Positions 52,594 through 59,183 of a DNA stretch of 59,183 bases are shown one piece after another (within the stretch, counting starts at the first letter, position 1; every line of letters begins with the position of its first letter). Both the position numbers and the translations under genes were made by a program. The stretch is from DATKGL01 sp035510455 (GTDB lineage Bacteria; Patescibacteriota; Saccharimonadia; Saccharimonadales; UBA4665): the NCBI GenBank assembly GCA_035510455.1, contig DATKHB010000001.1, positions 1-59,183 on the forward strand. Direction: 5' to 3'. The notes under the pieces were generated by a model. The model was not told where the DNA came from, searched no databases, and was given only the letters and a program-made list of their open reading frames with translations.

Positions 52594-53013
52594 ATGACTA
52601 CAAGTGTAGAAAAGTTTGAGGATCTTCTTAAGAGAAATGGTTTTAGTATAACTAGGCAGCGTCTACTTATTTTCGACTTGCTAACAGGGGCAGAACCGAT
52701 CTCGATGAACGAACTTATTAAATATGCCGGTGAAAAACTAGACAAGGTCAGTGTTTATCGCACAGTAGCCGCTTTTGAAAAAATTGGCATTGTGCAAAGA
52801 CTTAACACCGGATGGAAGTACAAAATTGAATTAACAGATAAATTTAATGACCATCATCATCATTTAACATGTGTTAAGTGTCACAAAATCATTAGTATTA
52901 ATGCCCACGATCTAGAAAATTTCATCGAGCAAGTATCTAAGCTGAATGATTTTAAACCTAGCGAGCATCAGGTTGAAATCCAGGGCTTTTGTAAACAATG
53001 TAGCCAACTCTAG
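52594..53013 (+). CDS. Fur-family metal-responsive repressor (Zur-like)
   Basis: 139 residues. Winged helix (RNGFSITRQRLLIFDLL, KVSVYRTVAAFEKIGIVQRL) followed by the metal-binding HHHHLTCVKCHKII region and a second C-x-x-C (CKQC) near the end, together the structural zinc site. Position beside a Zn/Mn importer makes Zur-like function likely. Ends overlapping the Nudix gene tail-to-tail by 4 bases. Confidence 0.9.
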   Translation: MTTSVEKFEDLLKRNGFSITRQRLLIFDLLTGAEPISMNELIKYAGEKLDKVSVYRTVAAFEKIGIVQRLNTGWKYKIELTDKFNDHHHHLTCVKCHKIISINAHDLENFIEQVSKLNDFKPSEHQVEIQGFCKQCSQL

Positions 53014-53540
53014 GCAAAAATCGTCGGAACTTTTTCCCATTTGCTTAAGCACACATCGATCACAAATAAGCCAGTTTCCCGAACATTAGCAGGGATCATG
53101 TTGTTTGGCAGTTTTGCTAGTTCTTCGCTGTTAAGCAACCGAATATCCTGAGACTCGTCTTTATTTACCGGGAATTTAGGGGTTTGGTTGGTCACAAAGC
53201 CGTAAGCGGTGTCCGTGTGGCTATGAATCTCGCTAAAACTATGGCTAATTTGAGTTACCGGGTAGGGATGGAGTATTCCGGCGGTAAGATTGGTTATCCT
53301 AACTAGTGGTTGGAGAATTTGGAGTTGCCTAATATCGTAGCCGGCCTCCTCCCTAAGCTCATGAACTATAGCATTCCAGGGCGTTTCATCGAGTTCGATA
53401 TGGCCGCCAAATTGCAACAACTTATCCAGTTTTTTATGAAGATGTAACATTAATTTTGGTTCATCACCGTCCAGCCTAACGATATAGGCGCTAACGGTGT
53501 GATCGTATTGTCCGGGTTTAGTGTGTATGTGTGCCATCAA
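53010..53540 (-). CDS. Nudix hydrolase
   Basis: 176 residues. Nudix box GGHIELDETPWNAIVHELRE-EAGYD, canonical. The family has an insertion with SEIHSHTDTAYGF. It resembles the Nudix group acting on diverse nucleotides; substrate unknown. Two adjacent ATGs at the start. Confidence 0.88.
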   Translation of the reverse strand: MMAHIHTKPGQYDHTVSAYIVRLDGDEPKLMLHLHKKLDKLLQFGGHIELDETPWNAIVHELREEAGYDIRQLQILQPLVRITNLTAGILHPYPVTQISHSFSEIHSHTDTAYGFVTNQTPKFPVNKDESQDIRLLNSEELAKLPNNMIPANVRETGLFVIDVCLSKWEKVPTIFA

Positions 53541-53593
53541 ACTAAATTATAGTCTTAAGATCTAAATAAGTTTATAGGCTAACAAAATTCGGT

Positions 53594-53599
53594 TATAGT
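53594..53599 (+). promoter_or_regulatory. -10 box of the ABC exporter gene
   Basis: TATAGT ends 9 bases before the ATG at 53609; no Shine-Dalgarno site. Confidence 0.45.
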
Positions 53600-53608
53600 T
53601 AATGATTA

Positions 53609-55390
53609 ATGAGACATATTTGGCGGATTATCCGGTTTACTGGTAGTTTGTGGCGTTATTATTTGGCAATTTCCGGGTTCACTATACTGCTGGCCGCTAT
53701 GAGCCAGATCGTTCCGATAATCACCAAGGCGGCGATTGATCTAATAACCGGCACCGATGCCCTGCATAAACATCCGGATATAGCTTTAATAGCATTCTAT
53801 GCCTTCTTAATATTTCTTACTGATATCGGTACAACAATCTTCAGTAACCTCGGCGGCTACTTAGGCGATATGATGTCAGCCAAATTAACCCTGATACTTA
53901 GCGAAAAATATTATCAGCACTTACTTAAACTCTCCCAAAGTTACTTTGATACTGAGCTTACCGGTAAAATTATTAACCGCATGAACCGTGGTATTACCCA
54001 GATCGGCGACTTTCTCCAAACGCTCAGCAATAACTTCCTACAGTTTCTTTTTAGCACCATCTTTACTCTTTTGATTGTCGCTTATTACTCTTGGCCAGTG
54101 GCTTTAATGCTACTAGCAATTTACCCAGTATTTTTCTGGCTGACCGGCAAAACCAGCGTTAAATGGCAAAAATACCAGGCGAGGATTAACAAAAACACTG
54201 ACATCGCTATTGGACGATTTACTGAAACTATTGGGCAAATCAAAGTCGTTAAAAGCTTCATTCAAGAGACTTCCGAACTATTGTTTTTCGGTAATTATTA
54301 CAAAAAGGTTATCAAAATCACCAGACCTCAGAGCAAATATTGGCATAAACAGGACAATTTTAGGCGATTCGTACTAGCAATAATATTTTTTGCTGTATTT
54401 ATGTTTATCTTTATCGAAGCCGCCAGAGGAGTCTACAACATTGGAACGATGGTGCTATTAATCCAATACGCCGCTCTTATCAGGATCCCGATATTCAGCA
54501 TTAGCTTCCTGGTCGATCAAACTCAACGAGCGATTTCTAACAGCAAGGACTACTTTGAAGTTATGGATATTGAACCGGAAATTACCGATTCTGTGGATGC
54601 TAAAACATTGGAGGTCAAAAAAGGCGAGGTTATCTTTAATGACGTCGATTTCGCCTATGATGATCAAAATGTCCTAAATAAACTCAGCTTTACGTTAAAA
54701 CCCGATACAAAGACGGCGCTGGTGGGAGAAAGCGGAGAAGGTAAGACGACTATTACTAATCTACTGATGCGACTATATGAACCAGGCAGCGGGCAAATTA
54801 CCATTGACGGGCAAAATATAGCTAAAGTCAGCCAAAAGTCATTGCGGCTAGGAATCGGAGTTGTTTTTCAGGAACCAGCACTTTTCTCTGGAACCGTCAG
54901 AGAAAATATCGCCTATTCTAATATCGATGCTAAAGAGGACGACGTCGTTGCAGCCGCAAGAGCAGCAAACGCCGATGAATTTATTTCAAAATTCGAAAAG
55001 GGTTACGATACCGAGATTGGCGAACGCGGCCTGAAGCTAAGCGGCGGCCAAAAGCAGCGTATCGCCATCGCTAGAGCACTGCTTAAAAACGCTCCGATAT
55101 TAATTTTAGACGAAGCAACCAGTAGTTTAGACAGCAAAAGCGAGCACCTTGTGCATGAAGCGCTGGAAAGATTGATGAAAAATAGAACCACGCTTATCAT
55201 CGCTCATCGACTAAGCACTATTAAAAACGTTGATACGATAATAACTATCAGCGGCGGCAAGGTTCAAGAAGTCGGTACGCCAAGCGAACTAGCCGAAAGC
55301 GGCGGTATTTACGCCCAGCTACTAAAACTCCAGCAAACAAGCTCAGAAGCCACTAAGAAAAAGCTTAAAACTTACGATATCTCTGACTAA
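53609..55390 (+). CDS. ABC exporter (ABCB/MsbA type), permease and ATPase fused
   Basis: 593 residues. Six membrane helices (about 15-320) with MNRGITQIGDFLQ of the first coupling region, then the ATPase: Walker A GESGEGKTT (about 374-382), signature LSGGQKQRIAIARALL (about 476), Walker B ILILDEATSSLDS (about 498) and H-loop IAHRLSTI. It works as a homodimer to export a lipid, peptide or drug. The substrate is not predictable. Confidence 0.93.
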   Translation: MRHIWRIIRFTGSLWRYYLAISGFTILLAAMSQIVPIITKAAIDLITGTDALHKHPDIALIAFYAFLIFLTDIGTTIFSNLGGYLGDMMSAKLTLILSEKYYQHLLKLSQSYFDTELTGKIINRMNRGITQIGDFLQTLSNNFLQFLFSTIFTLLIVAYYSWPVALMLLAIYPVFFWLTGKTSVKWQKYQARINKNTDIAIGRFTETIGQIKVVKSFIQETSELLFFGNYYKKVIKITRPQSKYWHKQDNFRRFVLAIIFFAVFMFIFIEAARGVYNIGTMVLLIQYAALIRIPIFSISFLVDQTQRAISNSKDYFEVMDIEPEITDSVDAKTLEVKKGEVIFNDVDFAYDDQNVLNKLSFTLKPDTKTALVGESGEGKTTITNLLMRLYEPGSGQITIDGQNIAKVSQKSLRLGIGVVFQEPALFSGTVRENIAYSNIDAKEDDVVAAARAANADEFISKFEKGYDTEIGERGLKLSGGQKQRIAIARALLKNAPILILDEATSSLDSKSEHLVHEALERLMKNRTTLIIAHRLSTIKNVDTIITISGGKVQEVGTPSELAESGGIYAQLLKLQQTSSEATKKKLKTYDISD

Positions 55391-55625
55391 AAGTTGCCGA
55401 TATTGATAAGTTATTAATAAAAACAGCCTCCGCCCCCAACGCGACATGCAAAATAAATATACCCATGAAAATGGGATACAGCCCGTATCCGTGTGGCACT
55501 AACTGACCAAAGAAAAAAATGATGTTTTTACAAGCAGCGATCGGTATAGCGGCCGGCATTTTTTAACTGACGAACGGTACACTAAAAACTTGTGGATAAG
55601 TGGATGGTTTAAGCCCTCCAGACCA

Positions 55626-55654
55626 TTGACATGAATTATTGTCAAGCGTATTGT
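55626..55654 (+). promoter_or_regulatory. sigma70 promoter with operator-like palindrome
   Basis: TTGACA (55626-55631), 17 bases, TATTGT (55649-55654). The -35 box itself is the left arm of an inverted repeat TTGACA-8-TGTCAA (55626-55645), so a regulator bound there would block the promoter. Confidence 0.6.
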
Positions 55655-55680
55655 GTAGTCATAAACTAAGGAGGGTTTAT

Positions 55681-56073
55681 ATGCCAGTCAATACTAACAA
55701 TAGTGGATGGGCTGGGTGGGGATATTTTGGAGGATTGCTGATGGCAGTCCTGGGAATCGCGCAAGGGGTTCTCGGTGTTTCAGAGCTTGGACAAAAGAAG
55801 CTCTTTTTTGTATTCACCGATAAATTAGTGTCAAACAACTTTTTTACTACATGGGGTTGGATTGACTTAGTAGTCGGCGCTTTACTATTAATCGCCGGGT
55901 TCTCAGCGCTGCACGGCAGCACAATGGCAAAGACGATAGGTTCTTTCTTTGCCGGACTAGCGGTACTAGCAAATCTAATATTTTTGCCAGTTTACCCGCT
56001 GTGGTCGGTGCTTTCTGTAGCGGTGGCCGTACTTATTATGTACAGCCTAGCAGTTCGAAGCCCTAGCGAATAA
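55681..56073 (+). CDS. DUF7144 family membrane protein
   Basis: 130 residues, four membrane helices. The family blocks are GWAGWGYFGGLLMAVLGIAQ, TTWGWIDLVVGALLLIAG and ANLIFLPVYPLWSVLSVAVA. The family is widespread in actinobacteria; function unknown. The ATG at 55681 has a perfect AAGGAGGG site 5 bases upstream; the longer frame from 55639 is rejected. Confidence 0.9.
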   Translation: MPVNTNNSGWAGWGYFGGLLMAVLGIAQGVLGVSELGQKKLFFVFTDKLVSNNFFTTWGWIDLVVGALLLIAGFSALHGSTMAKTIGSFFAGLAVLANLIFLPVYPLWSVLSVAVAVLIMYSLAVRSPSE

Positions 56074-56095
56074 AAATACTAAAAATAAAACATTT

Positions 56096-56126
56096 AAAAA
56101 GAGACTCTGGCCCAGGGTCTCTTTTT
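56096..56126 (+). terminator. intrinsic terminator
   Basis: AAAAAGAGAC (56096-56105) with GTCTCTTTTT (56117-56126), inner CTGG/CCAG, followed by the T-run. Confidence 0.85.
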
Positions 56127-56198
56127 AGTTTGCGCTTTATGTAGCTTCATTGTGATAAATGTCACTTATACTAGAAAGTTTACAGCTGTGGAAAAATA

Positions 56199-56227
56199 TT
56201 GACAACTATGTTTAATCCGATCATTAT
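56199..56227 (+). promoter_or_regulatory. sigma70 promoter of the HdeD-like gene
   Basis: TTGACA, 17-base spacer, CATTAT; the leader carries AAAGGAG 8 bases before the ATG at 56261. Confidence 0.6.
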
Positions 56228-56260
56228 AAACTTATTAAACAATTTAAAGGAGCAAGTGAC

Positions 56261-56806
56261 ATGAGCACAACAGCTGTCACCAAAGATCTTTGGGGGGCAT
56301 GGTTAATGCGCGGTTTCATAACGTTAGTATTTGGTATCGCAGCGGTATTTTGGCCAGGCTTAACCCTGTTAGTACTAATTTATCTCTTCGGAGCATTTGT
56401 ACTAGTTAGCGGAGTAGTGACCGTCTTAGATGGAGTACTTGATATTGAGTCAGGCAAGAGTTGGTTTTTAAGCGCTCTTCTGGGCGTATTTGAACTAGGG
56501 GTAGGCGTCTACTTGCTCCGTCATCCAACAGTGTCATTCAAGGCACTTATAGTGCTAATCGGCTTCGTAATACTAGCCCGCGGATTAATCGAGCTAGTTA
56601 GGGCCTTCTTAGATAACGAAAAGGCTAGCCGGATGGCTTTAATGGTTTTTGGAGGCCTTCTTGGAGTAGCCGTCGGCATCATTATGTTCTTCCAGAAAGT
56701 ATCAGGCGGAGTTGACTTCGTTTGGCTACTTGGAGGTTATGCGATGATCGTCGGGACACTGCAGGTTGCCCGAGCCGTACAAGCTAGACATAGCTTAGAT
56801 TCATAA
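56261..56806 (+). CDS. HdeD-family (DUF308) membrane protein
   Basis: 181 residues, six membrane helices in three similar hairpins. WGAWLMRGFITLVFGIAAVF and the later ELGVGVYLLRHP match HdeD/DUF308 proteins linked to acid resistance in enterobacteria. The role here is inferred only. Strong Shine-Dalgarno site and own promoter and terminator. Confidence 0.9.
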   Translation: MSTTAVTKDLWGAWLMRGFITLVFGIAAVFWPGLTLLVLIYLFGAFVLVSGVVTVLDGVLDIESGKSWFLSALLGVFELGVGVYLLRHPTVSFKALIVLIGFVILARGLIELVRAFLDNEKASRMALMVFGGLLGVAVGIIMFFQKVSGGVDFVWLLGGYAMIVGTLQVARAVQARHSLDS

Positions 56807-56825
56807 GAAAACGCTAAAAAGAATT

Positions 56826-56863
56826 AAACCCCTCCTTTGGTTAAGACCAGAGGAGGGGTTTTT
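56826..56863 (+). terminator. intrinsic terminator
   Basis: AAACCCCTCCT (56826-56836) pairs with AGGAGGGGTTT (56851-56861), inner GGT/ACC, followed by TT. Confidence 0.88.
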
Positions 56864-56915
56864 GGTTACTTCAAGTTCAGCATGTCATAAGTGTGAGCGT
56901 GATAGAGTAGATAAT

Positions 56916-57404
56916 ATGAATACTAGGTTCGACGAAGTTTTTCGAGTTAGTATTATCCTAAAAGGCCTAGACTCGCTGCTCGAGGTTATTGGCGGTATAG
57001 CGCTTCTACTCATAAGCCCGACGTCCCTAAATAGCTGGGCTCACGACATCGCTCGCTGGCCGCTTATTAAAAGCCACGCTTCAATTTCGAGTCACATTAT
57101 TCACGGCGTGCATAGCTTATCACTAGCTACTACGTTCGGCGCCATTTATCTTTTGGCTCACGGACTAATAAAAGTCGGGCTGGTGATAGCCCTGCTTTAC
57201 AACAAGCTATGGGCCTATCCGGCCTTTATTGCCGTAGTAATCATTTTTATCATTTATCAGATATACAGCCTGACTCGGCACTTAACTTTTGGGATGAGTT
57301 TTCTAACGGTATTTGACACCTTTGTAGTAGTGCTTACCTGGATGGAGTGGCAAAAACAACTGGCGCTTAAAAAAGATATCGAACAAAGTGATATAAAACC
57401 ATGA
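56916..57404 (+). CDS. DUF2127 family membrane protein
   Basis: 162 residues from the ATG at 56916; the frame extends back into the terminator, which is not credible. Four membrane helices; VSIILKGLDSLLEVIGGIAL, GLIKVGLVIALLYNKLWAYP and GMSFLTVFDTFVVVLTWMEW are DUF2127 blocks. Function unknown. Its stop overlaps the next gene's ATG (ATGA). Confidence 0.85.
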   Translation: MNTRFDEVFRVSIILKGLDSLLEVIGGIALLLISPTSLNSWAHDIARWPLIKSHASISSHIIHGVHSLSLATTFGAIYLLAHGLIKVGLVIALLYNKLWAYPAFIAVVIIFIIYQIYSLTRHLTFGMSFLTVFDTFVVVLTWMEWQKQLALKKDIEQSDIKP

Positions 57405-58360
57405 ATAACCTAGGTAATCTAAAAAAACTTTGGGGCAACAAATCGTTTCAAAAAGGCTTGATCGGCGGAGTCATGCTCCTGACAGTTGGCGGCTTTACTT
57501 ATTTCTTTGTTAAGCATCCCCAGTACCTGCACTCGCTCAAACATATTTCTATATATACGCTGCTGTATCTACTTGGCTTATACGCCCTGGTGCAGCTAGT
57601 CTTAGTTGCCGTGTCGCACTTCACGCTTAAATTGTGCGATAAAAATATATCGTTACTGGAAAATTTCTTGCTGATGAATTACTCAACACTGGTTAATTTC
57701 TTCGGACCGCTTCAAAGCGGGCCCGGGTTTAGGGCGGTTTACCTAAAATCCAAACACGGGGTAAGGATCCGTGATTACACTCTAGCATCGCTTATATACT
57801 ACGGAATGTTTGCGCTGATTAGCGCAGTTTTTTTGGGTATGGGAGGATTAAAATTGTGGCAGACGATTATCCTAGTTATCGGCATCATGGTGGTCTTCGG
57901 GGTAGGGATTTCCTGGTACAAGAAACGCGACAAAGCCCCTAACCAAGATTCTAAGTTACGTATCAGCGCATCAGCGCTAACCGGTCTATTTATTTTCACG
58001 CTACTTCAGCTAATCCTAATCAGTATTATCTACTATATTGAGCTTAAGACCGTTAATAATGGTGTCAGCTTCAAGCACGCTCTTATTTATAGCGGGGCTG
58101 CCAATTTCGCCTTATTTGTATCACTAACTCCAGGAGCAATTGGCTTTAGAGAATCGTTTTTGCTGCTGTCTAGACGGCTGCACCATATATCAACCTCGGT
58201 TATATTAGCGGCCAGCATAATTGACCGTGGCGTCTTCCTGGTATTTCTAGGAATATTATTCATCTTTATTGTCATTTTTCATGTCGGCAAGAGATTAAAG
58301 GTAACGACCAGCAAACAAGAAAAACCTTTGGTCCCAGCCTCAGATGTCCCACAAAATTGA
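57401..58360 (+). CDS. lysylphosphatidylglycerol-synthase-TM / flippase-like membrane protein
   Basis: 319 residues, about eight membrane helices. The YbhN/LPG_synthase_TM family signature is visible in FFGPLQSGPGFRAVYLKSKH and SLTPGAIGFRESFLLLSRRL (P-G-x-x-G-x-R/E region). Such domains flip or modify lipids; no catalytic DUF2156 domain is attached. Coupled with the DUF2127 gene. Confidence 0.8.
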   Translation: MNNLGNLKKLWGNKSFQKGLIGGVMLLTVGGFTYFFVKHPQYLHSLKHISIYTLLYLLGLYALVQLVLVAVSHFTLKLCDKNISLLENFLLMNYSTLVNFFGPLQSGPGFRAVYLKSKHGVRIRDYTLASLIYYGMFALISAVFLGMGGLKLWQTIILVIGIMVVFGVGISWYKKRDKAPNQDSKLRISASALTGLFIFTLLQLILISIIYYIELKTVNNGVSFKHALIYSGAANFALFVSLTPGAIGFRESFLLLSRRLHHISTSVILAASIIDRGVFLVFLGILFIFIVIFHVGKRLKVTTSKQEKPLVPASDVPQN

Positions 58361-58379
58361 TATATTTAACTGAATATTT

Positions 58380-58385
58380 TATAGT
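58380..58385 (+). promoter_or_regulatory. -10 box of a probable leaderless transcript
   Basis: TATAGT ends 7 bases before the ATG at 58393. Confidence 0.5.
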
Positions 58386-58392
58386 GTCTCCT

Positions 58393-58698
58393 ATGAATCA
58401 CGAGACGCCTCAGGCACAGCAAAGTCCGTGGGTACCAGAAGTAATAGAAGGCGAAAGTCCATATTTAGGCGAAGTCAGAGCTGTTGCCAAAAAACTATGG
58501 GGAGAGGGCATCGATGCAAGACTACTCACTATCGGTATTGTCCTAGGCCGAGATGTTTTCCTGGATGAGGTTATTAATAGCAGAGAGTTATGCTTCGCTC
58601 TGAGCGTTGATGATCCAGACGAGGCCTTTAGCTGTTTATTAGATTATGGGTCCGGTGATGGTCGCCGCGAAAAGCCCGACCTAAGAATAGTAAGCTAG
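58393..58698 (+). CDS. small acidic hypothetical protein
   Basis: 101 residues from the ATG at 58393, chosen because of the -10 box 7 bases upstream (the frame opens at 58357, overlapping the preceding gene). Acidic, soluble: GIVLGRDVFLDEVINSRELC, then ALSVDDPDEAFSCLLDYGSG. No family recognised. Confidence 0.55.
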   Translation: MNHETPQAQQSPWVPEVIEGESPYLGEVRAVAKKLWGEGIDARLLTIGIVLGRDVFLDEVINSRELCFALSVDDPDEAFSCLLDYGSGDGRREKPDLRIVS

Positions 58699-58776
58699 CT
58701 AGCGGTAGGCTTAAATATTTGGTCCGCTCAAGTGTCTATAGTTTGAGGTCTTATAGATATCACCGGTCGTTTAGCC

Positions 58777-59010
58777 CTAATGATGATTACGACGGGCATC
58801 TATTGCCATATCAATAGTCGCTAGGGTAAACCCGGTAGCTGCGATCACCACTCCGCCTATTGCGGCAACCTCATTACTGAATGCAGCTGCAAAATACTCC
58901 ATAACGAGCGTGTACACCATAGTCCTATAAAGAAGACCACGCGGGAGATACTCGTCCGATGTGGTGTTATTTTGTTCTGGAGAATGATTACTAAGCTCAG
59001 ATCCAGCCAT
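58777..59010 (-). CDS. small membrane protein
   Basis: 77 residues. A polar N-terminus (SELSNHSPEQNNTTSDEYLP), then two hydrophobic stretches (YTLVMEYFAAAFSNEVAAIG, VVIAATGFTLATIDMAI) and a short basic tail. No family recognised. Confidence 0.55.
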   Translation of the reverse strand: MAGSELSNHSPEQNNTTSDEYLPRGLLYRTMVYTLVMEYFAAAFSNEVAAIGGVVIAATGFTLATIDMAIDARRNHH

Positions 59011-59081
59011 AACTTATTATTAAACAGCACTCGCCACTGAATGCAAGCACTTGTCCTGGTCCAATACATCGAGGACGCTTC

Positions 59082-59183
59082 TTAACTTGTAATTCTGGTC
59101 TTGTATTCATTGGGAGTCAAGTAATTGAGTGCCTGGTGAGGACGGTAGTTGTGGTACTTAATTAACCACTGGTTAATTAGCTG
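59082..59183 (-). CDS. IS481/IS3-type transposase, C-terminal part (cut by window edge)
   Basis: The minus strand reads LINQWLIKYHNYRPHQALNY, then LTPNEYKTRITS and a stop at 59082-59084. N-x-R-P-H-x-x-L-x-x-x-T-P is the hallmark C-terminus of rve-type (IS481/IS3) transposases. The upstream part lies beyond base 59183. A CAATACA sequence is found both near this end (59062-59068) and near the start fragment (as its complement), possibly part of the terminal repeats. Confidence 0.8.
   Translation of the reverse strand, partial: QLINQWLIKYHNYRPHQALNYLTPNEYKTRITS

Noticed and set aside
55365..55559. 64-codon minus-strand hydrophobic frame after the ABC exporter.
   Set aside because: Overlaps the exporter's 3' end, has no ribosome site and no conserved features; possible but not supported.

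Overview
The window looks like a chromosomal stretch of a small-genome bacterium of the Patescibacteria (CPR), most probably Candidatus Saccharibacteria (TM7). The reasons are a moderately AT-rich base composition, many short lineage-type proteins, a DUF5674 gene, a replication-relaxation protein, many small secreted Ser/Thr/Asn-rich proteins, an LPxTG mini-protein, and several actinobacteria-like genes (Rv2466c-type DsbA, DUF7144). The taxonomy is inferred from gene content; there is no rRNA here. UGA is used as an ordinary stop. No tRNA, rRNA or CRISPR array was seen.

Layout. 0-9.3 kb: end of an IS transposase, a YdeI-type domain protein, glucose-6-phosphate dehydrogenase, a Nudix hydrolase, a glycogen-debranching-like glycosidase, a GT4 glycosyltransferase, hypothetical proteins, a DsbA-like redox protein, a membrane protein and a broken DedA gene. 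9.3-13.8 kb: a flavin-based redox operon (RnfD-like membrane domain fused to an FNR-type reductase, ApbE flavin transferase, secreted FMN-binding protein) followed by a histidine kinase/response regulator pair. 13.8-17.9 kb: small conserved proteins (GNAT, DUF5674 pair, DUF2795-like, Nudix). 17.9-24.1 kb: an accessory region with a replication-relaxation protein, an apparently unannotated structured RNA with its own promoter and terminator, secreted or membrane proteins, an IS30 remnant and an IS1595 transposase overlapping a PLD-type nuclease.

24.1-40.2 kb is the cell-surface block. It holds a PgaC-like processive glycosyltransferase, a PgaD-like small membrane protein and a modular PgaB-like polysaccharide deacetylase, together with a sortase, an LPNTG mini-protein, three repeat-rich secreted proteins behind structured leaders, DUF916-like and other secreted proteins, and a phage-type beta-helix/LamG gene that seems to have cut into the DUF916-like gene. 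40.2-46.3 kb: TatC/TatA, an alpha/beta hydrolase, a slipin, a 703-residue protein with repeated winged-helix-like modules, and a prepilin-like protein. 46.3-53.5 kb: a second IS1595 transposase, YvcK, two hypothetical or regulatory genes, and a zinc/manganese ABC importer divergent from a Fur/Zur regulator. 53.6-59 kb: an ABC exporter and an envelope-stress-like set (DUF7144, HdeD, DUF2127, LPG-synthase-TM). The window ends inside another transposase fragment of the same family and orientation as the one at the start.

A general feature is that many genes have a TATAAT-like hexamer ending 6-9 bases before the ATG and no Shine-Dalgarno sequence, which is the layout expected for leaderless mRNAs. 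Others, such as the membrane-stress and secreted-protein genes, have classic -35/-10 promoters and strong Shine-Dalgarno sites.
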